From Anoplopoma fimbria (lineage: Eukaryota; Chordata; Actinopteri; Perciformes; Anoplopomatidae), in NCBI RefSeq assembly GCF_027596085.1, contig NC_072456.1, positions 16,134,744-16,198,743 on the forward strand: a stretch of 64,000 nucleotides of DNA, written 5' to 3'. This document shows positions 1-13,265 of this stretch, one piece after another. The notes beneath the pieces were generated by a model. That model had not been told where the DNA came from. It did no database searches and saw only the letters and a list, made by a program, of their open reading frames with translations. Numbering within the stretch: position 1 is the stretch's first letter; each line of letters begins with the position of its first letter. The position numbers and the translations under genes were made by a program.

Positions 1-685
1 AAAACTTAATTCAGGTATTGAGTGCTATGAGAGGTTCTAGGCTCTATAAACGTAGGTAGTGTTAAACGGAGAGCAATTACCAGTAACTGTGCCAAAATAC
101 ACAAGCTGCTTTTGCTTTTAAATGACTGTAACAGTGAATAAGACCTCCCAGCTTCACAGGAAGTGTGTCATCGTCTTCTTTCCCTATCATCAGCTGATGT
201 GTGTTTTTGCTGTTGTATCACTTTGACATCCTGGATATATTCCAACATGTATTGTAGACCTTGTCTGTCTGCTTCTCTTTTCAATTTTTTGGTTTTTGTT
301 TTTGCAAAAAATGAGATAATATTTATGCAGGGAGTGCAGTTAGTGACAGTACATGCTCCATGGTAGCTCTGACAGGGTGACGGAGTAGCAGCGCTTTGCA
401 GCGCTTTGCAAGGGGTAAATTGACAGCCATTAACGCAATAACCCATTACATAGAAGCAGGCAACAAGTAGTTCAGACCGTAAGATATGGAGCTCAGTAAT
501 CATGCATCAGTTTTTTTTGCTCTCAGCATTGAAGGAGTGTCATCTTAGTGTGGAAGGCACAAGACTCTTGGCCATACGTTATTGATAGTAATTATACTAG
601 TAAGTGTGGGCAGAGTTATAAATTAAGGTTTGAACGGGCGGTATTGAAATGGTGGTGGTGAGGGAGAATGATAGTGAGAGAGCAT

Positions 686-690
<5 letters not shown>

Positions 691-732
<42 letters not shown>
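691..732. repeat. (GT)n microsatellite
   Basis: About 21 uninterrupted GT units, followed by a GA-rich stretch. Confidence 0.97.
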
Positions 733-733
<1 letters not shown>

Positions 734-2629
734 ATCATGAGTGAGGCTCGAATAGAGAGCGACAGATCAGGAGGAGACTAGACTGGGAGAGCAGCACATT
801 GTTCACACTCCAGTCAAGAAATTGGTCTGTGTTTATAAAGGGAATAACAACAAGAAAACACATTAGAGGTAAGAAGCTTTACGCTCTTTTGAAAGCTAAT
901 CATCATGAGTGTAGGAATAAGAGACTGTGATGTATATCCACTATCTACAAATAACATCACTTTATGATTGAGTGCCTCAAAAATGTAAAAGACCCTAGTG
1001 GGAATCATCATGTTATTGGTCAATGTATTGTTTTGTAATTCAAAGCATTTCAATTTCAATGTTTTGTTGTTTTAAGTGTTTTTTAAATAATATGTATTAC
1101 ATATTTATTAAAACATTTATCCTTTCATGATGCTAATATACTAAGATGAGCATGCAGTGCTCATCTCAGTACTGTTTATAATAACATTCTATTGTAAAAT
1201 GTTGTTCATAAATTAACACACATTTCTGGTAATTCAGTTTATTTCAGTTTCTCTAACATTTGTGCGTGAAACCATCAAAATACAATTTGCTTAGGTTAGA
1301 TCACTCAGGCTATAACTTAATTTGTGTCTAATCTGTCACCTTCATTTACCAAAGTGCTATCTGTCTGTTAAAGCCACTGCCAAGATCAGCGTAACAGGAT
1401 TGTAGGGGGAAAGTCATCGAAGTAAAACCCCTGAAATATCATTACACTACAGAACAACAATGAAGGGAAAAAATGCATCTGTTAAAAAAAAAAATGTATT
1501 CTACCTTTTTGAATGGACTCTTACTCAGTAAGAGTAGTCCTGGTGGCTCATTGAGCCAAAAATCATACAATCCAAATAAGATTTACTACATTTCAACAAA
1601 AATAGAACTTGGTGCGTCATCTCTATCCTCCTGCTTTCAACTTGAAAACAATACCAAATATGAAAAAATAAGTTTAACTGTACAGATACACACTGTATGG
1701 ATAGCATAAAAACTAGAAAGGTGCACTGGGTAGAGTGCAGTTAGTGCCAGGGGTGTCTGCAATGACCACTGCTTTATTGTGTAATTAAAATATTTACACA
1801 ACAGTGTTTTGAAAATGTTACTTGAGCGTTTTGCAGTTTACTGCAGCAGAGTGCAAGATTAGCTTTGGACAGACACAGATATGGCATGATCCACCTGGTA
1901 GAAATATTTACAAAAGTTTTAGATGAGTAAGATGTGTTTAGCATGAAAATATTCCAATAATAAAACATTGGGGCTACAGTATGAACATTCTATTAATAAA
2001 ATGAGTAATTCATTACACCGCAGTTGCTGCACCCTAAAGCCACATGGTAGTGGTTTATTGTATGCAATTTGATGTGAAGCAATGGATGTGCCATCACTGT
2101 TCAGTAATTGCCATACCATTTATTGTGTTTCAAACTCAGAGATACTAAATGTATCCTTATGAAATTCATAATTCAGTAACTCTATACAGGAGACAGAAAA
2201 GATCTGACTGATATATGTAAATGTATGGAAGAATCATGATTGGGTATTCCTGCTTATCATCAACAGTCATTCATTAAACTGGAAGTAAAGCCTTTTCCTG
2301 TCTCTCATCATCCTGCTCTCAGTTGGAAAAATGGTAATATCATTACATTCTAAATCCTTTACTTGCAAACAGTTATTTAATGATGGAATTGTCAACATGA
2401 CGGATGTTTTTAACCTTCTATGAAGCCCTTCACGCTGGAATATGACTATTACCAAATTACTTTCCTTTGACTTGAACTTCAAAATCCTCAATATTTTTTA
2501 TATACAATAAGTCCCTGATTTCTGATGAGTGTTTCTTTGAACAGCAGGTACAGTACATCTCAAGGACATACTGCTGCTTATGAGAATCTTTTAATTTATC
2601 TCTGCCACGATAATAAAGATGAAGATAAG

Positions 2630-2770
2630 ATAAAGAGATTTTTATTGTCATTGTAGTGATACAACGAAATTTCGTTTGGTAGCCCTCAGCCAGCCAGCAG
2701 CAGCGAACAACAAACACAATAACAACAATATACAACACAATAACAACAATATACAGATAAAAATACACAA
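2630..2770 (-). repeat. Probable LINE 3' tail, reverse orientation
   Basis: Read on the minus strand, the segment has an A-rich part, then an ACGAAATTTCG-type motif, then CAATGACAATAAA and a simple tail. This resembles the 3' ends of fish non-LTR elements. No coding part is present. The family assignment is from memory. Confidence 0.35.
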
Positions 2771-2873
2771 AAGGAATGAAAACTTTACTTGGTACATTGG
2801 TTTTGGCAGTGCAAACAGAGTATAAAGTGTATCAGTGGAATTTTCAGCAGCTTGATGGGGGGTGGTGCTGTAG

Positions 2874-2919
2874 CTGTAGCTGCAGCTCAGTGCTGTTTAG
2901 CACTGAGCTGCAGCTACAG
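2874..2919. repeat. Perfect 21-bp hairpin
   Basis: The arms at 2874-2894 and 2899-2919 are exact reverse complements, separated by the loop GTTT. The stem is GC-rich within AT-rich surroundings. Pairing does not extend beyond the 21 bp, so it is too short for a typical pre-miRNA. Confidence 0.9.
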
Positions 2920-4800
2920 GGGTATATTATAATGCACTTTTTTAGAAAAAGCTAGCCTTCTGTCTAAAGGTAACAAAATCTACTTACACACATCTCTGAA
3001 GCTTCATGTGTAAATTCCATGTGTTTAATCTATACATGACATTTTTTTTTTATGTTATGTGACAAAAAATATCTTGGCTGGGAATTGTAATTTCATGGAG
3101 TATCTACTGGTTGCCCGGCAACCAGTCATGGGAAACAATTGTCTGGTGCATAACATACCCTATATTTCAGGGGTAATGTGTGTGTAACTGTGTTGCTAAT
3201 TGAATTTGCACTGGATAAGTAAAGAACTGATATATAATGAATATGAATAAGAATGTGTCTCCTAGAAGGATGTGACTCAAGGTAAATACAGCTATTGCAC
3301 TTACCATCATGGGCCACTTCAATCTAGTGACTCGTTTCTTTGAGTACACACTGTACAGTTAATAGAATAGATATCCCAGTAGGGAAACACACTCAGAAAA
3401 GTGCCTTTCATCATGTAAGTGACTCACAAGGAATAGAGCCCCCGCCACTGCCACTCTCCACCCACTGAGCTGTAAACCGTCAAGGTAATGGAATAAAGAC
3501 TATCACATGAGACCTTTTATTGCAGTCTTCCTGGGTGCACTTGCTCTAAAGCCTTCCCCTGCCATTTCCCTGTCCTCTTGCCAGTGTAACACAAACTGGA
3601 CAGTTCAAAGAAATGCTATAACAAGTGAAATTATACATTTTGTAATATTCCATATTTGTTATTTTCAATAAATGCCATCAAAAGACCAATTCTAACAAAA
3701 ATTTGATCCTTTGTATATGAGGTCTGATATACCATACAGAAGCTCATTTCTCTGAGTCAAAGTCCTCCACTTTTGTCTAAACTACAAAACAACGCATCAA
3801 TGAGCCACACGATTGCACTGGGGGAAATGTTCATTCATTACCATAAAGACAGGCGATGTGGTAGTATATACTTTGTGTAAAAATAGTCCAAATAACATGT
3901 GCTATTTACTCTCTTTTGTGTAATGTTTACTGAAAACTACAGTGGCCAGCTGTTTAAGGAAATTACCAACCCTTTGAATAAAATAAATAAATAGAACTAT
4001 ATATTCGTGGTCCGTTTTAAATGTATATTAACTGAGGTTGGGGGTTTTGTTGCCACTTGTGGACCATGCTGTTTACACACATTGACATAGCGAAACATCA
4101 GCATTAATTTGAGTGAATGAAAGTGCAATATTCATTCCCCTTCCAGCTCTTTTTTGGTTTCCACCAACTACAGAGAAAAATATCTAGCTCTTAAGCAACT
4201 GAATGCTCCACAATGTTCACCAGCTAGCCGCTTACTCTGTCTGTCTGTTGTTTGGCGTCAAGCAGGTAGGGGTTTACAGTGAGGGCTTTTTTGATGAAAA
4301 CAGCTGCCTAGTGCAGCTGAAAAACATTCTAAGAAGAACGCTGACACAAAACCAGAACAGTATAGTTGTGGACTGTAAAAACAAAACAATGAGCTGAAAG
4401 ACTATCTGTGAGTTTGTCCCTACATATGTACCCTTTCACATTCAAATTTGAGTTCTACTTAAAGGGCAGCAAACAGATGGCAATTCAAGCTTATTCAATC
4501 ACTCAGTCTTCTGCTCACTGTCGGAAGCCAATTCAAAATTAATTAGCAGAAACAACCGTCATAGCTAATCAAATCCAGAGTTTTTGAAATTGGTCAGCAA
4601 ACTTAAGGTCAACATGTGGAACAACTCTTGCCCTATTCTTGTCTACACCTACATTGGCAGTAATCAACAAAATGTTGATTCCTGATCAAACATGGTTAGA
4701 AATCCATTTTTTATAAATATCATTATTAATTACAAATTTTCATATTGATGTCCGTTTCATCTTTCTTTCCTCAGATAGCAAGTCTAATTACTTCAGCAGG

Positions 4801-6874
4801 ATGTCAGCTTTCAACTGCTCCTTTGATCTAATAGGTGAAAAAGATGGTTGGCCATGTCCTCCTGGGGAAAAGTGTGTCAATCTGACCTCTGGCATGAACA
4901 GAAGCCACGTTGATCTGGATGATGCATGTCTGACAGAAGAAGAGTACCTGGAGAAATATCTGGGGCCTCGTCGATCATCTGTGTTCCTTCCCGTCTGCCT
5001 TATCTACCTGGTCATCTTCTTGGTAGGTGTGGTGGGGAATGTGCTGACTTGCACTGTCATTGCACGCAACAAAGTGATGTGGACGCCAACTAACTACTAC
5101 TTGTTCAGCTTGGGGGTGTCAGACCTGCTGGTGCTGCTCCTGGGCATGCCATTAGAGCTGTATGAGCTGTGGCAGAACTACCCCTTCCTCCTGGGGAATG
5201 GCGGCTGCTACTTTAAAACGTTCATATTCGAGACTGTGTGCTTGGCCTCTATCCTCAACGTGACAGCACTGAGTGTGGAGCGTTACATCGCTGTGGTGCA
5301 CCCGCTACGCGCAAAGTACGTTGTGACGCGCACCCATGCCAAGCGGGTCATCCTTACGGTGTGGGGTGTCTCGGTGTTGTGTGCTTTGCCGAACACAAGT
5401 CTGCATGGGATTGCCGTCCTTCATAGTCGCTACACCAGTCATTCAGGGAACATCACTGTGGAGATCCCTGACTCAGCAATCTGTATGCTGGTGAAACCGC
5501 GCTGGATATACAACCTGACCATCCAGGTGACCACCTTGCTATTTTTCATGCTGCCCATGCTCACCATCAGCGTTCTCTACCTGCTCATTGGGTTGCAGCT
5601 GAAGCAGGAGAAGATGCGTCAATTGGAGGCCAAGAAGGGCTTTGGACAGGACAGCTTCTGTAATGTCCGGACACAGCAGCAGAAGGCACGTCGCCGGCAG
5701 GTCACAAAAATGTTATGTGAGTATCAAACAAGTACGGACCCAGTTCAGGTCACGTGAATAATAAACTTGATGTGTAAATCCCTGCAAACAAATTTGTAAA
5801 CTGCGCCCTCCGTAATCCATGTGCACAGATTCGTAAACTGTGTCTTCAGATACGCAATTTGTGCATAAGGATTTGTAAACCGTGCCAAGAAATTTGCAAT
5901 CCACATACCCTCTTCAGTTCTTCCGTGAATGGACCTGCCATGCTTGGACCATCGTGACAACATGAACCCAGTAAGTTCAATTTTATTTAGATTTAATGGC
6001 AGATATAGATATAGGCAGTAATAGTGAGGTCAGTAACATTTATTTAGCTCTTATATGTAATTTAGCATCTATTGAACTTTTCACTTGAAAGCTAACATTC
6101 ACAAGAGCAGTGAAGCAGCAAGCTAAAATCATGTTAACGTTAGTTATCTTCCCAAACGTGTGGTTTGGATGTTCAACAGCATTTATTTGGGTAGTTTTGT
6201 AGTTTGTTTTTTAGTAATGTATTTTGTCTTTCACATGAAAACCAACGTTTGGGCAAACGGTAAATCTGCTAATATTAATGTTTAATAGTTTCCTTCCTGT
6301 GCTTGATAACAAAGCTTTGTGTCAACATGAAGGTTAGCCATTACCTGAAAACTGTCAAGACAATCAGGCTGCTCTGTGCAGGCAGACTTGTGTTTGGCCT
6401 GGCTGTTCGGGTTAAATTAACATCATAGCATTGTTACATACAAACTAATAGCACCTCAAATGTACTAATATGACCTACATCTTCCTTTTTGATAGAAATG
6501 GACTAGATTTTCCAATTTTTTCTTCGAGAACAACGAGGCTAGATGAGACGTTGTCTCCACCTTCATCAGCGAAAGGGTATGTTATCTTATAGCTTACAAG
6601 TAAACTTATTGAGGTTCATAATGAAAGTCAGTCTTTTCAACAAAAAAAATGGGAGAAAATGTTAATAATTAATACATTTTTAGAAGTTATTCAATATCTG
6701 ACAAACTAATCCTGCTTTGTGAAATGTTTTACTATCAATCAATGGGATCATAATGTAATACACAAACCTTGCCCTATACTGAGGAATTTTGAGAAAGGTT
6801 TGGAAGCTTGCTTTATTTTTCTTTGGCACAGATTAGATTATAATAATTAGAAACTGCTCTCTACAGGCTTATTC

Positions 6875-6912
<38 letters not shown>

Positions 6913-9900
6913 GATGTTTTCAGTTAGGGCAGGGTTTGTGTAACGGAGAGCATTTAACATCAATGATTGCTGAAGTTGTTTTATGTCATGTTGCAACTCT
7001 ATTATTAAATATAAAAGGTTGTGACTATTGTATTTGTTTTGCTATTTCTTTGATTGATTGATTTCTGATTAAAGAGCAGGTGACTATAACAATTTGTTTA
7101 GCAATTTTGTTTATTAATACAACAACATATACATATCTAAAAGAAAGGTGCAATGTGAAGGCATCATTGAGTAGGTTACAATACCTATGTATTTGAAGGA
7201 TTTTACTTAATTTGAAAAAAGCTATTTCACATAAACACAAAAGCTATATTTTGTATTGTTCATATTATTGCTAAGATAATGCATTCTATAGAGTCCACAC
7301 AGTGGTTTCAGTTGTTTATCAGTTTTACCCAATTATTGATAAGTACAAATTTGTCTGTGTGACAACTATATTTTTATTGAGAAATAATTAACTGAATAAC
7401 AATGGTTTTATGCATGCTCTAACATCCCTACATTTTCACTACTTCTGGTAAAGTATTTGCAAATACCCTATTAGTCCTAGGTTTGTGGTCCATTTAAAAT
7501 CTTACCAAGAAATCTTGTGTCATTAATATCCAGAATGGATATATGGTTTCACTGTAAATCACTAATAGCCTTGTATGTAGCAGTCTGGCCAAAAAGTAAT
7601 TACTCAAGTAGAACTAAAATTACAGGCTTTTAAAAACTACTAAAAATGTACTCCTTTAATTTACTCAATTACAGCAGCAACTACAGTAAATGTAGTGAGT
7701 TGCTTTAATTTGGGTCCCTGTTGGGCAGATTTACCTGTTGATTAACATACAGAGTTATGGTCTAAACAATATAGTTAGAAGTTAATGTAAAAAAGCAGGA
7801 TGTTATATCTATACATATTCACCCAATGCAAACTGGGTGTCTGTGTCGATATTCCCAGAAATAATTGCTGCATTGCAGTTTTTCTTAATTTTATTCACAA
7901 AAATATGTCCCGACAGTCTAGCAGCTTTTTATTTGATGTTAATATTACGTTTTTTTATTAATTAATTAAAAGTATTATTGTTAAATTTTACTAGATGATT
8001 GCTTATTAAGGTTAGATTTATTGATATATTAGATATAGATATATAAAAAGGGCAGAGCAATCCATAAAGATTGTTATCAATTGTCTGAGAGACAGGAAGC
8101 CTAATCTTCAGAGAAACACAGCGAAGAGAAGGTAGGCATTTCAAATACCATCGGTCAGTGACTACTTTTGATTATGACACCATGAACACCTCCAGCTGCT
8201 GATGAGTAGTAGGAGCAGCAGAGCTCCTGGACAAAGACGTGTTTAACTGCATGAATTTGAATGTTCGACTTAACCTTTTTTCTGGACATATAGTAAATTA
8301 ATTCACTATATGTAAAAATGTACTGTATTATACTGTAAAATAGCATATCTTATAGATTTCATGATTAAATAATTACCATATACTATAATACCATATAATA
8401 TTTTTTAAACAGACAAATGCTCTAATAACTCACATTAATACTCAAAATCATATCACATATTGTGTTAAATTGGATGCTTAATGGAGATGGTTACATGATA
8501 TAGATTAAAGCATGATTCAGCAACAGCATGGCTTATTTCTTGAAATGTCTATACAAACTGATTTCACGGAGGAGTTTGATTTTCCACAAGTCCGAAACAG
8601 CTGCCATGATTTTCCTGTTTTACAAACTGAAAGACAGGAGTAATGACGCCCAAATACGTGGTGTGTTTGTCGAATTAGTAACAGAGGAGTGATCATGCTT
8701 GAAGCGGATATCTACAGATAAGACATTTCTGTGTAGTAAAGACTTGAAAAAACTCTCCCTCTATGGATTTGTGATCTTGTAATTGCAAAAATAAATGCTA
8801 TTTCAACCAATTCTCATTGTTTGCAAATTTGCAATTTTGTCCAATACTAATAATATTACGACAAAAATGACATTTCACAAATAAAATATACATGGCTGTA
8901 ACATGCCTTGTTCAACTAAAAATCAAACCTTGACAAACTAACCTGTTTGATAATGAAAATGTATCAACATTAGGAACTATTGCTGAAGTTGGCATTAATT
9001 CTTTAATATCATACAGTGAACTAGTAGAACTTGGGAAGGAGCTTGCAGGGAGTGGTACACAGTTTAGGCCTTGACATTTTTAAACATCACTGCAATTTTT
9101 ATTTTGCTTTGATTACTGATGATGCATTTAAGTCATGTCATGTGTTTCATCCTGCAGACAAGCTGATGAGGGCCACTCCAAAACCAGGAGAGGTGTTAGG
9201 GAAGACTATTGGGACAAATACCAATTATACAGTACCAGTCAAAAGTTTGGACACACCTTCTCATTCAATGGTTTTTCTTTATTTTTATTTTTTCTACATT
9301 GTAGATTAATATTGAAGACATCCAAACTATGAAGGGACACATATGGAATTATGTGGTAAACAAATGCTCAACAAACCAGAATATGTTTTATATTTTAGAT
9401 TCTTCAAAGTAGTTGAATGAGAAGGTGTGTCCAAACTTTTGACTGGTACTGTATAAAACACAGAAAGAAGCATTTTCTGATTATGAACTCAAAGGTTTAT
9501 TTAACACTGATGTATAGGACCAAATCCAAAGGCTGTGCACTCAGAACAGATATTCTCTGCATCACTGACCCACAGCCCCCAGAGAGGAAGTCCATTGACA
9601 GCAGAGAGAGCATGTGTTACGCCCCCTTGGTGGCTCGGAGTAGAAGGACGTAACATAATGCAACAGGTTGAGCAAGTGAGGGTGTAGTCACACAAAACCA
9701 GGACCCAATATGAATTAAAGAAAGTATTTACAGACACAGGGATCAAAGAGGACTGTCAGTGGCACCAAAGAAAAGAACATAAATAAACCCACCCCCATTG
9801 ACAGGTGCTAAGCACCCAAAAGTACAGCGGGTGGTGCTCACTCTAATCTGGGGTTTTAACAAAAGGTAAACCTACGTGCATGTAATATGTATACCCAGGG

Positions 9901-10767
9901 TATCTTACCTATCCTCGTTTGTCCCTGTGCGCACAACAAAGAATTAACACAAGACAAAACAAAAGTAGGCTGCTAAAGCAAATGGTTTTAACAAAGGTGT
10001 TTTAACTAAAGATTCATCAATGAACCAGCAAAAACAAGCAAAATCAACCAGAGCTCAACCAGAGCTCTGCCACAGCTCAACCCAAAAAGCAACAACCTTC
10101 TCTAACACAAATGGGGGCTATTTAAAGGGGAATGGCTGATAGGAGATCTGGAACAGGTGTGGTGATGATCAATGATTGGAACCAGGTGCGCACATCTGAG
10201 AAGGAGGAGAATGAAAACAGTGGGAGGAGACAGAACAACAACACAAACCAACAACACAAAACAGAACACAATACATGTAGGCCTACAACATGTATACAAG
10301 ACACTGTACGTAACAGCATGTTAGCAACATCAATCAATCTACTGCTATTAAATCCTCCTCTACCAATGTCTCTTGCTGTTTTCCCAGTTGTTTTAGTGGT
10401 GGTTTTCGGGATCTGCTGGGCCCCGTTTCACACTGACCGCCTCATGTGGAGTTTCATTAATGACTGGACTGACAACCACCTGGAAATCTTCCAGTATGTG
10501 CACATCATCTCAGGAGTGTTTTTCTACCTTAGCTCAGCAGTCAACCCAATTCTGTACAACCTCATGTCCACACGCTTTAGAGAAATGTTCAAGGAGGTCA
10601 TGTGCCATCGTCCTCACAACATCGGTCCCAGAAAGCACTCCCTCAGTGTCACCCGGGTGACGCTCCGCAGCACCCTGAGTGATGTGCCGCTCAGCAATGG
10701 CGCTGCTGTTGTTGAAGCCGAGGCAGAAGATAGAGAAGTGAGAATTAAAGATGAAACATGTTTTTAG
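4801..10767 (+). CDS. nmur1: Neuromedin-U receptor 1-like GPCR (two coding exons)
   Basis: A class A G-protein-coupled receptor, probably for neuromedin U/S peptides at the plasma membrane. The coding exons are 4801-5716 and 10388-10767, giving 431 residues; the human receptors are about 415-426. The junction is exact: the donor after ATG-TTA-T and the acceptor CAG join to read [18 protein letters not shown], the family's TM6. Exon 1 carries N-glycosylation sequons near residues 5, 27 and 33, TM1-TM5, the extracellular disulfide cysteines (GGCYF and SAICML) and SVERY as the DRY-type motif. Exon 2 carries TM6, TM7 with NPILY, and a serine-rich tail. [18 protein letters not shown] and the tail [14 protein letters not shown] look more like NMUR1 than NMUR2; that subtype call is from memory. 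A poly-A signal AATAAA lies at 11269. The intron is 4671 bp and carries a MITE and a solo LTR. An open frame from 10132 runs from the LTR into exon 2, but the splice junction shows it is not the normal product. Confidence 0.93.
5717..9229. other. nmur1 intron, first part
   Basis: Noncoding and AT-rich. Just after the donor, 5780-5900 contains three degenerate copies of a unit around GATTTGTAAAC. A run of 33 A residues lies at 6878-6910. No exon is recognised. Confidence 0.6.
9230..9451. mobile_element. Tc1/mariner-type MITE, copy 1
   Basis: Terminal inverted repeats of about 39 bp begin CAGTACCAGTCAAAAGTTTG and are flanked by TA on both sides. The element is 222 bp, has no coding capacity and lies in the nmur1 intron. 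It is one of five copies of this family in the window. Confidence 0.9.
9615..10315. mobile_element. Solo LTR of a retrotransposon
   Basis: A 701-bp segment begins TGTTACG and ends CGTAACA, giving the TG...CA termini of an LTR. It is flanked on both sides by the 5-bp duplication GCATG (9610-9614 and 10316-10320). No internal gag/pol or second LTR is present, so this is a solo LTR left by LTR-LTR recombination. The TGTTACG start suggests a Gypsy-type fish element; that is from memory. It lies in the nmur1 intron only 72 bp before exon 2. Confidence 0.85.
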
Positions 10768-11989
10768 TGTTAAAAGCTACTCAAAGGGTATGTGAAGGGG
10801 GAGATATTGTTTGCATGATGCAGGTACACAAGCTAACCTTCAATAGTCTGCTTGGAAGAACTGCAGAAAAAGCTAAAGCTGTCAAACTGCAGTGTTGTGT
10901 AAGTGCTGCTATGCTAAGTAACTCAGCAAATCACATACTTTTACAAACATGCCTAGGCAGCTTAGATTCAGGCCCCATCCTTCGGAAATGATGCAGGAAT
11001 GTACACTAGAATGTCGTCTTAAATTTTCCAGCACAGATAACATCCAATCAATGTCAATGTTCAATGTCTGAAGCAATTTTTATGAAAACAGATATTGAAA
11101 ATATGTTCAAATGATGACAATACAGTTTACAAAAATCCTGGCATTTATAATAAAAATAGAAGTTATAAAGGTTTTTCCAAGCCAGAAAGAGGATGAAAAA
11201 GTATACTTTAGATATATATATATACATATACTTGTGAGAATATGTGAAACACAATGGTGTTAAGTAACAATAAACTAAAGTTTCTGCGTGAACTAGAGTA
11301 TAAGCCCAGGTAAGCCAAACTGTATGTGCAGGAATTAATTATATCAAATCATTTGTAAATGAAATGTCAAAGATCATTTGCAAGATTTGCATTGATCTGT
11401 GAGTATATACTGTATACTATATTGACCTGTTCAGATAATAATGCTTGTCCGCCCTGTGAACTGTTTACACTCGTGTTTATGTGTTAAAGTAGTTTCTGCT
11501 AACTGTCTTAATGCTTTATATTGTTCAATATGTGTTATTTGTGTTGAGATGTTATTCATCACTATGGAAAAGAATTTGAGTTGAAATTATTTCTAATATG
11601 AAGCAGCTTTTGGATTTTTGTTGTACAAACTTGTCACTGCACAAATATATATATACATGCTTACGTTGTTTTTATCAGCCAACAATGTTTAACATTTGTC
11701 CAGATTGCATAGATTTGTGTATGATGTGGGAAATGCTGACCATTTATTTAAGTATGACAAATATGACTTTCAGATGCTTTTAAACAATATGATGGACTAG
11801 GATTTCAGGCACACTGGTATACTGTAGTGGCATTATCTGACAGCTACTGTATGTCTGCTAATCCAAAAATAAAAATGTGATGTCAAAAAGTCTGTCCTAC
11901 AGTGTATTTATTTACAGTTCCAATTCCCTACATCCTTTACCAGATTGTATGGGTATAACTCTCCTCCAACCCCTGAAGATCTGCGTAAG
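10768..11989. other. nmur1 3' region
   Basis: Probable 3' untranslated region, AT-rich, with AATAAA at 11269-11274 and another near 11867. No further exon is seen. Confidence 0.5.
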
Positions 11990-12260
11990 TGTAGACCATG
12001 CAAAGAGGACAGCCACCAGCCTGCTTTACCTCCCAAGCGAGGCCCAGGTCCAATGCCAACAGCAGTGGGATTTCTTCCAATGCTTTGATATGATGTTTCG
12101 CTGCGCTGAGTCAGAGTTCGAAATCACTGCTGCCGAGGTGCCCGCCCCAGCCGCCAACGCTCCGCCCCTTCTTACGGTCATCCCTGATGAGACACCGGCT
12201 TCATCTGCAGATGATGATGATGACCTTATCGGTGTCTGCTTAATTTGCTTCCTGTGCTGA
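11990..12260. other. CpG-rich coding-like island, unrecognised
   Basis: A GC- and CpG-rich block in AT-rich surroundings with a plus-strand open frame. It includes a WDFFQCFDMMF stretch, then an Ala/Pro-rich part and an acidic DDDDD run. The layout loosely recalls Myb/SANT-type proteins found with Harbinger transposons, but no family can be named. It could equally be transposon-derived. Confidence 0.3.
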
Positions 12261-12402
12261 CATGTCTCTGCCGTTTGTTTCAGCTAGTGATGACCACTGC
12301 AGCAGCACATCATAACAGAGGGCACTGAAATATTTTGACACAATATTTCAAATGGGGATACAGCTGGCTGCAGCTGCTGATTAAATGTGGGTGTGTTTGG
12401 AG

Positions 12403-13265
12403 CAGAGGTCTTCAACAGGGGGTCTGCGACCCCTAGGGGGTCCGCGGAGGTACTGCAGGGGGTCGTGAAATGTCTGGTTGTTTAGACAATTTTTCATATT
12501 TTTTTAATATTTCTTTCGCTCTCACCAGCCGGCCGCGGTTCACTCACAGTGAGACTAGCCTGGACCTGTCCCTCAAAGAGGAGGCCCCGCCCCTATCGCA
12601 GCTGAGCCAATCACGAGGCCGCATGTTACATGCTGGCTCTGTCAGGCTCCCCGTGATTGGCCGAGAGCCTATTCAGTCCCCAGCTGACTAAGATCCCAGA
12701 CACGAGGACGCACGCTGCCATATTATTTTAAAAAAAGATACAGTTAATAAAGTGAAAATGAAAAAACAACGACATTTACTTCACCCACGAATCCTTGTGC
12801 AATCATTTTTGCAAGATATTCCTGGCTAAAAAATGCATGGCAGTGGCACTAATAGGCCATCACTCATTTTCGTTTCCACATTTATGTTTAAAATAAAAAC
12901 GTCAATTTGAATATATGACCCTGTGTATTATTTGAATAGCTTGTATGCATGATTATCATGCAATTGACAGACAATGTTGATATTGGCATTGGTATCAGTG
13001 ACCAGGTGTGTTCATGCATGGCAGTGGCACGGCCTCCCTACTCACTGTACCTCCACATGTTTCAAATAAAAACATGAATATATGAACCTGTGTATTATTT
13101 GAATAGCTTAGTATTGAATGCACAATAACAAGGTATGTTTATACATGGCACTAGGCCCAGCTTAATATAAAACACAATTTTATACAATATATATAGTAGG
13201 GGGTCCCTGCTCCATCTCTCTATCAGTTTGGGGGTCCTTGGCCTGAAAAACGTTGAAGACCCCTG
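12403..13265. mobile_element. hAT-like non-autonomous element
   Basis: The ends are inverted: CAGAGGTCTTCAAC on the left, GTTGAAGACCCCTG on the right. The flanking 8 bp match at 6 of 8 positions (GTTTGGAG and GTATAGAG), as expected for an aged hAT target duplication. Internally, about 100 bp around TGTGTATTATTTGAATAGCT is repeated twice (near 12850-12960 and 13020-13130). No transposase is present. Confidence 0.8.

Larger units (their letters stand above)
1..4200. other. Gene-free 5' flank
   Basis: I see no convincing exon here. Open frames are short, unconserved in appearance and often overlap on both strands. The stretch holds a GT microsatellite, a probable LINE tail and a perfect hairpin, listed separately. 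Distal regulatory sequence or 5' untranslated exons of the downstream neuromedin receptor gene could lie here but cannot be recognised. Confidence 0.5.

Noticed and set aside
168..503. 111-codon minus-strand frame
   Set aside because: Overlaps another frame on the plus strand, low-complexity lysine-rich composition, no recognisable motif.
2874..2919. Pre-miRNA
   Set aside because: The stem is only 21 bp with a 4-nt loop and no flanking pairing; a pre-miRNA stem is usually longer and imperfect.
10132..10387. Open frame upstream of nmur1 exon 2 as a natural N-terminus
   Set aside because: The family-consistent splice acceptor at 10388 restores KMLFVLVVVF exactly with exon 1. The upstream frame is solo-LTR and intron sequence.
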